In this document: positions 16,591-24,465 of the stretch, piece by piece
Layout of the letters: each line of letters opens with the position of its first letter
Numbering within the stretch: position 1 is the stretch's first letter
DNA from: Lachnoclostridium sp. UBA5725
Lineage (GTDB): Bacteria > Bacillota > Clostridia > Lachnospirales > Lachnospiraceae
NCBI GenBank assembly: GCA_002419585.1
Contig: DIGJ01000037.1
Span: forward strand, 1 to 64,000
Length of the DNA: 64,000 bases
Direction of reading: 5' to 3'
The notes under the pieces: model-generated
Database searches by the model: none
Told to the model about the DNA's origin: nothing
Seen by the model: only the letters and a program-made list of their open reading frames with translations
Made by a program: the position numbers and the translations under genes

Positions 16591-18255
16591 TTAGCCCAAG
16601 CGATTCATTGCGCTAAATATTGCGCGTACAGAAGCTCTGGTAATGTTAGAACTTACTCCAACACCATATACCACCTTATTTGTATCCATATCAAGCATGT
16701 GAATATAAGCAGCAGCCTGCGCATTCGAACCGGAACGAAGTGCATGCTCAGAGTAGTCAAGCACTTTCACATGACGACCAGTGGCTTCTTGCAGACCTCT
16801 TTGAACTGCGTCAATCGGTCCATTTCCTTTTGCTTCAAATTGCTGCTCTACGCCGGCATTTGTAAATGCAATTCGAACCTGTGTGTTTTCGCCTTCATCT
16901 CCATCGGAAAGATCACTAATGCTGCCACGCTTGAAGTGAAGTGGTTCTTTGGCCTCCAGATAATTTTTCTCGAATTCCTGCATAATCTGTTCAGGTGCAA
17001 CTTCTCCCTGTTTTTCCGAAATCTTTTGAATAATATCCGCAAATTCTTTATGCATACCTTTTGGAAGCTTAAATCCGTAACAAGTATCCATAATGAAGGC
17101 AACACCGCCTTTACCTGACTGACTGTTAATTCGAACAATTGGTTCATATTGTCTTCCAACATCGGCCGGATCAATTGGAAGATAGGGTACTTCCCACCAA
17201 TCCTGGTTTCTATTTTGCATTGCCTGAATTCCTTTGTTGATTGCATCTTGGTGCGAACCTGAAAATGCTGTAAATACAAGTTTTCCTGCATATGGATGTC
17301 TTGGATGTACTTGCATTTTATTACATCTTTCATATACATCAATAATTTCACTAATATTTTCGATATCTAAATTCGGATTAATTCCTTGTGAAAACATGTT
17401 ATAGGCTATATTTAATACATCGACATTTCCGGTTCGTTCACCGTTTCCAAATATCGTTCCCTCCACTCGATCACAGCCTGCAAGCATTGCAAGTTCTGCT
17501 GAAGCAACCGCACATCCTCTATCATTGTGTGGATGTACACTTATTATTACAGATTCTCTATTTTTTATATTTTTGTGAATCCATTCAATCTGATCTGCAT
17601 AAACATTTGGTGTATTCATTTCAACTGTGGATGGCAGATTAAGAATCACTTTATTTTCTTTACTGGCACCCCATTGGTTCAATACCTCTTCACAAACTTC
17701 CAGCGCATAATCAAGTTCTGTCCCCGTAAAGCTTTCTGGCGAATATTCCAAAATTATTTTTCCAGGAAAATCTTTTGCATATCTTTTTACGATTTTTGTA
17801 CCTTCAATTGCAATTTCTTTAATTTCTTCTTTGCTTTTATTAAAAACGACGTCTCTTTGCAAGGTAGAAGTTGAATTATAGATGTGTACGATAGCTGTCT
17901 TGATACCCTCCAATGCTTCAAAGGTTCTCTCAATTAAATGCTCTCTGCATTGAACAAGCACTTGTACAATTACATCATCTGGAATTAATTTTCGCTCTAC
18001 TAACTGTCTTAAAAAATCATATTCAATTTGGGAAGCAGAAGGAAAACCTACTTCAATCTCCTTAAATCCTAATTTAACCAGCATATTAAAAAATTCAATC
18101 TTTTCTTCTACCACCATTGGTTCAATCAATGCCTGGTTCCCATCACGCAAATCAACACTACACCAAATTGGAGCTTTTTTGATCTCATGATTTGGCCATT
18201 CTCGGTCTGTAAGATGAACGACTGGATTCCTTTTGTATCTTTGATAATTAAGCAT
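16591..18255 (-). CDS. leuA: 2-isopropylmalate synthase
   Basis: First committed enzyme of leucine synthesis, condensing acetyl-CoA with 2-oxoisovalerate. The 554 aa length corresponds to the long form with an N-terminal extension. The catalytic TIM barrel begins at WCSVDLRDGNQAL (about residues 31-43); metal ligands appear in SVHPHNDRGCAVA; the C-terminal regulatory LeuA dimer domain (about 430-550) ends in ITRASVRAIFSAMNRLG. A strong AAAGGAGG precedes the ATG. It is preceded by a leucine-type T-box, which explains its control by charged tRNA-Leu. Confidence 0.95.
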   Translation of the reverse strand: MLNYQRYKRNPVVHLTDREWPNHEIKKAPIWCSVDLRDGNQALIEPMVVEEKIEFFNMLVKLGFKEIEVGFPSASQIEYDFLRQLVERKLIPDDVIVQVLVQCREHLIERTFEALEGIKTAIVHIYNSTSTLQRDVVFNKSKEEIKEIAIEGTKIVKRYAKDFPGKIILEYSPESFTGTELDYALEVCEEVLNQWGASKENKVILNLPSTVEMNTPNVYADQIEWIHKNIKNRESVIISVHPHNDRGCAVASAELAMLAGCDRVEGTIFGNGERTGNVDVLNIAYNMFSQGINPNLDIENISEIIDVYERCNKMQVHPRHPYAGKLVFTAFSGSHQDAINKGIQAMQNRNQDWWEVPYLPIDPADVGRQYEPIVRINSQSGKGGVAFIMDTCYGFKLPKGMHKEFADIIQKISEKQGEVAPEQIMQEFEKNYLEAKEPLHFKRGSISDLSDGDEGENTQVRIAFTNAGVEQQFEAKGNGPIDAVQRGLQEATGRHVKVLDYSEHALRSGSNAQAAAYIHMLDMDTNKVVYGVGVSSNITRASVRAIFSAMNRLG

Positions 18256-18311
18256 ATACGCATCCTCCTTTAAATTTACATTGTTTGTAATTACACATGA
18301 TTTGGATAACC

Positions 18312-18590
18312 AAAAAAACCCTCATCTCTTCCCAATTTGGAAAGAGACGAAGGTTAAATCCTACGCGGTACCACTCTTTTTCGTACACAAAGTACGCACT
18401 TCATTAGATACGGGCATTCTGCCTTATATCCTCCTATATGATAACGGTTAGGTTCCGGCACTACCTACTTTACTTTCACTAGTGCTGCTCAAAGGCGAGT
18501 TCAATTTTATTTTGTAACTATCTCACACCATCCGACAGCTCTCTGAATACTCCAAAAAATTTACTATTCCTCATCAACGCATTAAATTGT
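18312..18590 (-). promoter_or_regulatory. T-box riboswitch leader upstream of leuA (leucine)
   Basis: The minus strand carries the T-box core AGAGTGGTACCGCG (18364-18377), then a terminator hairpin (18318-18356) made of CCTTCGTCTCTTTCC and GGGAAGAGATGAGG, followed by a run of T. Upstream, the region with AGGAGGATATAAGGCAGAATG and stem I precede the core. The likely specifier codon is CTC (leucine) at 18497-18499 within TTGAACTCGCC, consistent with the leuA gene 60 bases downstream. Uncharged tRNA-Leu would stabilise the antiterminator and allow leuA expression. Confidence 0.92.
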
Positions 18591-18634
18591 TATTGATTTA
18601 AATTATTATAATCTCAAAATAGAAATCTGTCAAT

Positions 18635-18901
18635 CTATTTTTCTCCAAGTTTATTTTGAACAAGTAAAACTAAATGTTCCAATGCTTTTTCTTCATCAAC
18701 ACCATCACAAATAATTTCAATTGTATCATGATATTTGACCGAAGCCCCAAGGACGCCTAATACACTTTTTCCGTTTAACGTTTTATTGTTACATCTCAAA
18801 TCGATATGTGCTTTAAACTTGAGTGCTTCTTCGCAAAAGCTACCTGCCGTTCGTAAATGAATACCTTTTTCATTTTGCACGATCACTTTTTGACTAATCA
18901 T
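18635..18901 (-). CDS. HPr-family phosphocarrier protein
   Basis: An 88 aa HPr fold protein. His15 lies in GIHLRTAGSF and Ser46 in NGKSVLGV, so both phosphorylation sites of classical HPr are in place, but the usual Pro18 is Thr and residue 16 is Leu. The start at 18901 follows AGGAGG by 9 bases. It follows cdaR directly, in the same orientation. It could be the PTS carrier or a regulatory HPr paralogue used for carbon catabolite control; sequence alone does not decide. Confidence 0.85.
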   Translation of the reverse strand: MISQKVIVQNEKGIHLRTAGSFCEEALKFKAHIDLRCNNKTLNGKSVLGVLGASVKYHDTIEIICDGVDEEKALEHLVLLVQNKLGEK

Positions 18902-18914
18902 CTCTGTATTCCTC

Positions 18915-20210
18915 CTATTGCGCAACAGTATCTGTCAAATTAGAATCCGTCGGAATCGTTTCATCAACAGGATTGTCATCGGTAGTCGTATCGTCTGTAA
19001 TTATAACGGTAACCTCTAAAGGCTCTATAACTTGAAAATCTTCAGATGGTTCAAATTCAATGGTCACACTATGTGATCCCACGGTCAGTCCTGACACATC
19101 AATATAAGCCTTTAAATCAGTTGCTGTGATATCGTTCAAATCACCATTACCATTTGCCATAATAGAAGCCGTCGGGTATGGTGTCGAAATGCTTGCTGTG
19201 TAATTTGTATCTAGATTTCGCACATCAATTGCATCTTCAGTGAGTGTAATATCTTTGGAAGCTACTTTTGCTAATGTCACACGTACTGCAACACTCGTGG
19301 TATCATCCACTAACTTCGTATTTTCCGGCAGATACTCAGCCAAATCTATATCAACTTCCATATTTTTATTAATATTATCCACATTGATCGTAATTGGTAT
19401 GGAATGAACCTTAGATAGTATATCCGATTCTCCCGCCAATTCTACTTGCTCTGGTCCAAATTCAACCTGCGAAATAGTGTATCCCAGGGCTAATATCCCT
19501 TCCGTATTCACCTCAATCGGAATCATTTTTGTTGGTAATATGCTTGCTTTGACGGTAATATTTGTATGACTAAATGTAATTCGGGTGGAATCAACTTCTC
19601 TACCCTTTTCATCATATACGCTTGGAATTAATCCCTCTTTTTTAAAGCTTTCCTGATGGCCACTTACATCAATTGTCACCCTAGCTTCTGTGATTTTTTC
19701 TATGGTTGATGCAGCTCCACGAACCTCTATCATATTTGGAGATGCCTTTACACTATCGACATAGTATCCAGAATCAACCACTCCGGTAGTTGTAATTTGT
19801 ATTGGTAAAGTCTTAGTTGCACTATCTTCAAGTGTGACCGTAAGCATCTTTGGTTTCGGGGTTATTTCAACGGGATAAGACGTATACTTCGTACACTCGG
19901 CAACAATTTCAACTCGTTTAAATTGTGTTATCTCTGCCAAATCAGCGGTAAGTCTTATGTCAGAAGCTTTAATCTTATCTCTTGTACTCCTCTTTGTTTT
20001 AATGGTCACGGATACCGTAGTGCCCTCGACAATATCATATACTTGCCCAGATGCTGTAATATAAGACTCATTGAGGATTTCAACTGGGACATTTGATATG
20101 ACTTTTGTCGATATCGGATCGTCTATATTAATGATAATTATCCAAATTATGGCTGCTAGTGGAATGGATAGGAGTTTAATACCTAGGTTTCTAGTGAGTT
20201 TTTCTTTCAT
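18915..20210 (-). CDS. cdaR: CdaA regulatory protein CdaR (YbbR-domain protein)
   Basis: Membrane-anchored regulator of the diadenylate cyclase CdaA. The 431 aa start with one membrane segment (about residues 9-28, LLSIPLAAIIWIIIINI), followed outside the membrane by a series of four YbbR repeats of 80-90 aa (seen as recurring TVTLEDSATKTLPIQ.. and SILPTKMIPIEVN.. patterns) and a Thr/Asp-rich tail. Its start overlaps the cdaA stop by 20 bases, indicating coupled translation. Confidence 0.9.
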   Translation of the reverse strand: MKEKLTRNLGIKLLSIPLAAIIWIIIINIDDPISTKVISNVPVEILNESYITASGQVYDIVEGTTVSVTIKTKRSTRDKIKASDIRLTADLAEITQFKRVEIVAECTKYTSYPVEITPKPKMLTVTLEDSATKTLPIQITTTGVVDSGYYVDSVKASPNMIEVRGAASTIEKITEARVTIDVSGHQESFKKEGLIPSVYDEKGREVDSTRITFSHTNITVKASILPTKMIPIEVNTEGILALGYTISQVEFGPEQVELAGESDILSKVHSIPITINVDNINKNMEVDIDLAEYLPENTKLVDDTTSVAVRVTLAKVASKDITLTEDAIDVRNLDTNYTASISTPYPTASIMANGNGDLNDITATDLKAYIDVSGLTVGSHSVTIEFEPSEDFQVIEPLEVTVIITDDTTTDDNPVDETIPTDSNLTDTVAQ

Positions 20211-21072
20211 TTTTACCTCTTCCCCTCCATAATTTAATTTTCTTTGATTCCGAATTTTTTTTCTTTTGGGAATTTATCAAATAATTTTTTAGGTAATCGC
20301 CATCTACAGAACGAATGATTTCACCTTCTGCTGCAATCGAAACCTTTCCGGTTTCTTCTGAAACAATAATGGTAACACCATCTGAAACTTCGCTCACACC
20401 AACTCCGGCTCTGTGCCTTGTTCCTAACTCTTTGCTAAGCTCCATATTGTCCGATAGTGGAAGATAGCAAGTAGCAGCAACAATACGATTTCCACGCACG
20501 ATGACGGCGCCATCATGGAGCGGTGTATTATGTTCAAAAATATTAATTAATAATTGACTGCTAATTACAGAGTCAATTACGATTCCCGTTCTTTCAAATT
20601 CATTTAAAAGTACATCGCGTTCAATTACAATCAGTGCTCCTGTTTTTGTCTTTGCCATTTCAAATACAGCCTTTACAATCTCATTAATCGTACGTTCCGA
20701 ATATCGCTCATATTTATCTTTTTGATCATCAAAAGGTATGATGGAAGAAAAATAGTTTCGACGACCCAATTGCTCTAGTGCTTTTCTCAGTTCTGGTTGG
20801 AAAATAATAATAATTGCTGTAATTCCTACACCGATTGTATTTCTAAAGATCCATAAAATGGCCTTCATATCCAGTATCAATGCAATCAAGCAAAAAATAA
20901 GTAGCACAACAATACCCTTAACCAACATCCATCCTCTGGTTTTTTGAACCCAGATTATGATGTGATAAATGGCAAATGCAATGATTAGAATTTCTAAAAC
21001 ATCAGTAATTCCAATCGTCGGCAATGTCAACGATGAAAAATACTTACTCATGAACGTTCTTATATATTCCAT
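20191..21072 (-). CDS. cdaA: Diadenylate cyclase CdaA
   Basis: Membrane enzyme that makes cyclic di-AMP from two ATP. The 293 aa have three membrane helices in the first 95 residues and a DisA_N domain (about 100-265) with the catalytic DGA motif in PLHDGAVIVRG and the RHR motif in LGTRHRAGVGVSE. The C-terminal tail is very basic. Partner gene cdaR overlaps its end. Cyclic di-AMP controls potassium, osmotic and wall homeostasis in Firmicutes. Confidence 0.95.
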   Translation of the reverse strand: MEYIRTFMSKYFSSLTLPTIGITDVLEILIIAFAIYHIIIWVQKTRGWMLVKGIVVLLIFCLIALILDMKAILWIFRNTIGVGITAIIIIFQPELRKALEQLGRRNYFSSIIPFDDQKDKYERYSERTINEIVKAVFEMAKTKTGALIVIERDVLLNEFERTGIVIDSVISSQLLINIFEHNTPLHDGAVIVRGNRIVAATCYLPLSDNMELSKELGTRHRAGVGVSEVSDGVTIIVSEETGKVSIAAEGEIIRSVDGDYLKNYLINSQKKKNSESKKIKLWRGRGKNERKTH

Positions 21073-21085
21073 ATAGCCTCCAAAA

Positions 21086-22024
21086 TCAGCTTGTTTCTTT
21101 CTTTTCGTTTATTTTTTTCACATTCTTTTCTGGTGCTGTCACCTTTATCTTTGGAACTGCTTTTACATAATAGTAATAATCATCATCCTCAAATTGTATT
21201 TTTTCAATCGCAGTATGATCTAATGTCAATCGGAAAAACCAAACAACATACACAACAATTGCAGAACCAAGAGTTCCCAGTACTACTGCAAGTAAATTCA
21301 CTTGTATATCAAATCCTATATTTCCAATTAAAAAACCCAATACATTAACAGTTGCACCTGCAACAATTGAGGTTTCAAACGCATAATCAAACTCTTGTTT
21401 TCGAATAATATAGGTTACTATTACAATGGCACAAAATACAAAAATTGCAAACAGCATATTTGGATCTCTCAGCCAATTATCAATCACCATACGAACCAGG
21501 TTAAGGATATCTTCCATGGAAGTCCCGAGAGTAGAGCTTGTTAAATCGCGTATTACACAAATTAAAAAGTAAACACTCACTCCACAGGCAACCGGAATAA
21601 TTGCGATGGGTGTTGAAATAAGACCTAGTAATATCGGTACACAATATGGTATTTTAAGGAAATACAAAATAGGAATTGCCAGAATCACATGTCCAAAGTC
21701 TGGAGTGAATTTTGTAAAGAAACAATATATAATTAGAAATATAATGGCCACTAAAATTGCTAATATTTTTGATATCGCAAGTATATGTCCAATCGAAACT
21801 GCCATTGCTAATAGAACTAATACAACAGAAGGCGTAAATGCACAAAAAGTTGAAAGTATTAAAACGATTGGTAAACTATTTAGTTTCGGATTAAAGCCCA
21901 ACTGTTGATTAATTAATAGAAAAACGACAAGCGCCGTAATAAATTTCACAAAAGGATTCACATACACACTGGTTTTTTGATAAAATTGTTTGATTTGTTC
22001 CTTTATGACTAAAAGTTGCATCAT
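21086..22024 (-). CDS. Multi-pass membrane protein of unknown function
   Basis: A 312 aa hydrophobic protein with roughly seven to nine membrane segments, ending in an acidic-tyrosine stretch (DDDYYYYVKAVPK) and a lysine-rich tail. The start at 22024 (ATGATG) is preceded by GGGGGAT; a longer frame would overlap the previous gene by 83 bases. It has no ATPase, peptidase or transporter motif that I recognise. Its position 13 bases before cdaA in the same direction suggests a link to envelope or c-di-AMP physiology, as inference only. Confidence 0.7.
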   Translation of the reverse strand: MMQLLVIKEQIKQFYQKTSVYVNPFVKFITALVVFLLINQQLGFNPKLNSLPIVLILSTFCAFTPSVVLVLLAMAVSIGHILAISKILAILVAIIFLIIYCFFTKFTPDFGHVILAIPILYFLKIPYCVPILLGLISTPIAIIPVACGVSVYFLICVIRDLTSSTLGTSMEDILNLVRMVIDNWLRDPNMLFAIFVFCAIVIVTYIIRKQEFDYAFETSIVAGATVNVLGFLIGNIGFDIQVNLLAVVLGTLGSAIVVYVVWFFRLTLDHTAIEKIQFEDDDYYYYVKAVPKIKVTAPEKNVKKINEKKETS

Positions 22025-22037
22025 CTTACTTATCCCC

Positions 22038-22433
22038 CTACTTATGTTCTGAATCGTTTTGATAGAACCGACGTAGTATTCCCAGTCCTTTTTCATATCT
22101 TGAAACATAACGTTGCGCACGTTTATATTTGTGGTGATATCTAATCAAGCTACCTATCGTATAGCAAAAAAGTAACAATACATAGATTAACAACGCATTG
22201 ATTCCGATTCTTTTATAATCTAAGACTACTGCACTATTGATTAATAATTCTGCATTGTAGAATGCAGTCAATAGTAAAACAAGTACATACCCTATTGTCA
22301 CTCGGATTACGGTTTTTAAAAGATAAAATCTTATATAGTCTCCCATATAATAATCTTTTATCTCAAACTGTTCTTTATTTTTTTCCATCATGGATAGCTT
22401 TGCCATTACATGGATTTTTTTTTCATTCAGCAC
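22038..22433 (-). CDS. Small membrane protein of unknown function
   Basis: A 131 aa protein starting at a GTG with AGGAGG seven bases upstream. Two hydrophobic segments (about residues 39-58 and 75-96) are flanked by charged ends; the C terminus is rich in Arg, Lys and Tyr. It precedes the larger membrane protein by 13 bases, so the pair is probably co-expressed and may form a complex. Confidence 0.65.
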   Translation of the reverse strand: MLNEKKIHVMAKLSMMEKNKEQFEIKDYYMGDYIRFYLLKTVIRVTIGYVLVLLLTAFYNAELLINSAVVLDYKRIGINALLIYVLLLFCYTIGSLIRYHHKYKRAQRYVSRYEKGLGILRRFYQNDSEHK

Positions 22434-22646
22434 CGCTTTTCCTCCTCTTTGTCAATTGGCGTACTTACACCCTTTTAGTATAACACAGATAATTTGTAAT
22501 TTCAATTCAATAAATTATGGCGTGATGTAGGACGGACGCGGGAGTTTTGGGAAAGTCACGCAAAAACGTGCGGTGGGTTATGGTATCGAAATTCCAATGG
22601 AGCGCAGGGACGGTTCTTAAAATCAGACGCATTAAACATTCGGCGA

Positions 22647-22744
22647 AACCTCTAAGCAAGTAAGAATGAGCTCATAATCTATCGTTCAGTAAACTCTATT
22701 CGAAATTGACTCCCTTAAGAGTCAATTTCGATTGTTTAGAGGTT
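22647..22744. repeat. Nested inverted repeats
   Basis: An inner perfect 12-bp palindrome (CGAAATTGACTC, 6-base loop, GAGTCAATTTCG; 22701-22730) lies inside an outer pair AACCTCTAA (22647-22655) and TTAGAGGTT (22736-22744). No T run follows on either strand, so it is not a standard terminator. Confidence 0.6.
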
Positions 22745-22897
22745 ACGTGGAATGCTTATGCGACTGATATAAAATTCCAGTATGTGAGCCGTGTAAATTG
22801 GTCAAGAACAAAAATGCTCAGCCGTGTTTGCCATCCTCAGAATATGCTTCTTGGGGGAGAAGAATATATAACTTTCTCTACAGAATTGAAAATTTAT

Positions 22898-22938
22898 ACC
22901 GGGGTATTGCTTCAGATTATCTAAACCAATACCCCGGT
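22898..22938 (-). terminator. Probable terminator after the GT39-like gene
   Basis: Perfect 12-bp arms ACCGGGGTATTG and CAATACCCCGGT around a 17-base loop, 60 bases past the stop of the minus-strand gene that ends at 22998. On the minus strand ATAAATTTTC follows, a weak T tract. Confidence 0.6.
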
Positions 22939-22997
22939 TACTTATTCTATCTAATTCTAAATGTTTTTCTTACTTTTTATAGCCACTAACCTTACTT

Positions 22998-24452
22998 TTA
23001 AATAACACAGAACATATAGATCGACAAAATCGAAAATGTCAAAACGGCTACAGCTGATATACGATGAATCAGATTGCTAATTTTTTTATCCTTATTTAAA
23101 TCAAGAAATCTTCCGAAAAGAAGTGCACATATCACAAACACAGGTGCAATATACCGAAAATCCATTGTGCAGCCGTATGGGTATTTAATGTTAAATGCTA
23201 TATACGATATCATAAGCACCGATGCTGACAACACAAGATACCTAACGCTTATGTCCTTGTCCTTAAGGGAACGAACAACAGATATAAGCATGAGAATTGT
23301 TATTATTGTATATATAAAAAGCATTGTGGCGGGTATAGCAGTTACAATCTTAAACCGAAATTCGCCGAATAATCCTCCCTTTAAAAGATACATCCAGAGG
23401 TTATAATCGTTATACACATCATTATATACAGGGCTAACTATCTTTGTTATGGGAAATGTAAGGAACCTTTGTGTATATGAATAATTCTCTGATGCAAACC
23501 CAGCATCGCTTACATTAAGTACATAATTCAAAGGTTGATGAAACATAATCATATTCCGTATGGGATAAGCAAGACCGAGAGGTATACTTACTGCCGCAAA
23601 AAGACACAAGCTTTTAAGTGTTTTAAGCAGATTATGACTTTTAACACTTTTTGCCAAAACATATATCATCACTAAGCCTGAGGGTATTGCAAACACTGCA
23701 ACTGACATTTTTGACATCATTCCAAGCCCGAAGGACAGGGCGAGGATAAGAGTATTTTTTCTGCTTTGTTCTTTATACCATCTGATACTATAAATTAAAA
23801 TAATAGTCATAAAAAACATAGCCATAGCATCGTTGTTCACCCGTCCACCCATAAGATAAAAATTGGGCAAAAAGGCAACCAGCGCAAGAGGAATGGGCTT
23901 TTTTATGTTCAGCTCGACACAAAGTGATTTAACGCAATAAAGCGTTATGCAGGAAAAAAAGCAGGAAACAAGCCTTGCGCAGTTCATAACGTCAATTTCA
24001 TTGGTCAAATGCAAAATAGGTTTGAGCACAAAAATAACAATTCCGCTTAAAATATGATATAACGGCGGATGATAGAATTGTCCCTCGTTGCTCATTGGCA
24101 AATGCCCATCAAGAATATTCAGTATGTAGGCAGCATGTCCATTCGAATCGATAGAAATATCCATTAAATCATGTTGTCTTAAAGGACACGGGGTATAGAG
24201 CATATAGCCAATTCTCATTACAAATCCGATAAAAAGAATGTATTTTACCAGCATGTCACTGTCAAATTTTTGACATAGGTTGTAACCACCTATTAATGCT
24301 GCTGAAATAATGAGAAATAGCATAATGCCTTGCACAGCATTCTGAAAGTCAAGTATATACACCAGAATATATGCCGCAAGAATGGATATGCCCAATACAA
24401 TAACTTTTATCGAATTATTTCTTTTTTTTGCAAAAGCTTTGTTATTCGACAT
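22998..24452 (-). CDS. GT39-like integral membrane glycosyltransferase
   Basis: A 484 aa protein with about eleven membrane segments. Family hints are DISIDSNGHAAYILNILDG (acidic residues after the first long loop) and GQFYHPPLYHIL, typical of ArnT/PMT-like GT39 and GT83 enzymes that use lipid-phosphate sugars on the outer face of the membrane. The start is uncertain: ATG 24452 has no clear ribosome binding site, and an ATG at 24521 would overlap the previous gene by 56 bases. It lies downstream of a secreted multidomain protein and probably glycosylates a surface target. Confidence 0.7.
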   Translation of the reverse strand: MSNNKAFAKKRNNSIKVIVLGISILAAYILVYILDFQNAVQGIMLFLIISAALIGGYNLCQKFDSDMLVKYILFIGFVMRIGYMLYTPCPLRQHDLMDISIDSNGHAAYILNILDGHLPMSNEGQFYHPPLYHILSGIVIFVLKPILHLTNEIDVMNCARLVSCFFSCITLYCVKSLCVELNIKKPIPLALVAFLPNFYLMGGRVNNDAMAMFFMTIILIYSIRWYKEQSRKNTLILALSFGLGMMSKMSVAVFAIPSGLVMIYVLAKSVKSHNLLKTLKSLCLFAAVSIPLGLAYPIRNMIMFHQPLNYVLNVSDAGFASENYSYTQRFLTFPITKIVSPVYNDVYNDYNLWMYLLKGGLFGEFRFKIVTAIPATMLFIYTIITILMLISVVRSLKDKDISVRYLVLSASVLMISYIAFNIKYPYGCTMDFRYIAPVFVICALLFGRFLDLNKDKKISNLIHRISAVAVLTFSILSIYMFCVI

Positions 24453-24465
24453 ATGCTTAAGTTGT

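Larger units (their letters stand above)
22434..22997. other. Noncoding junction at left edge of the surface island
   Basis: About 560 bases without a convincing gene. The first 60 bases are the promoter side of the minus-strand membrane gene. From 22520 the base composition is less AT-rich than its neighbours, and the string GGGACGGTTCTT near 22610 is a phrase often seen at the ends of small mobile elements in clostridia (from memory, not verified). Two palindromes are listed separately. A plus-strand reading frame of 72 codons at 22706 has no recognisable similarity and no ribosome binding site. Confidence 0.5.

Noticed and set aside
16570..17118. A 182-codon plus-strand frame over the 3' part of leuA
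   Set aside because: It is a shadow of leuA, cysteine- and histidine-rich without pattern, and has no start signal.
22706..22924. A 72-codon plus-strand frame in the junction gap
   Set aside because: No ribosome binding site, no recognisable motif, and it overlaps a palindrome at each end.
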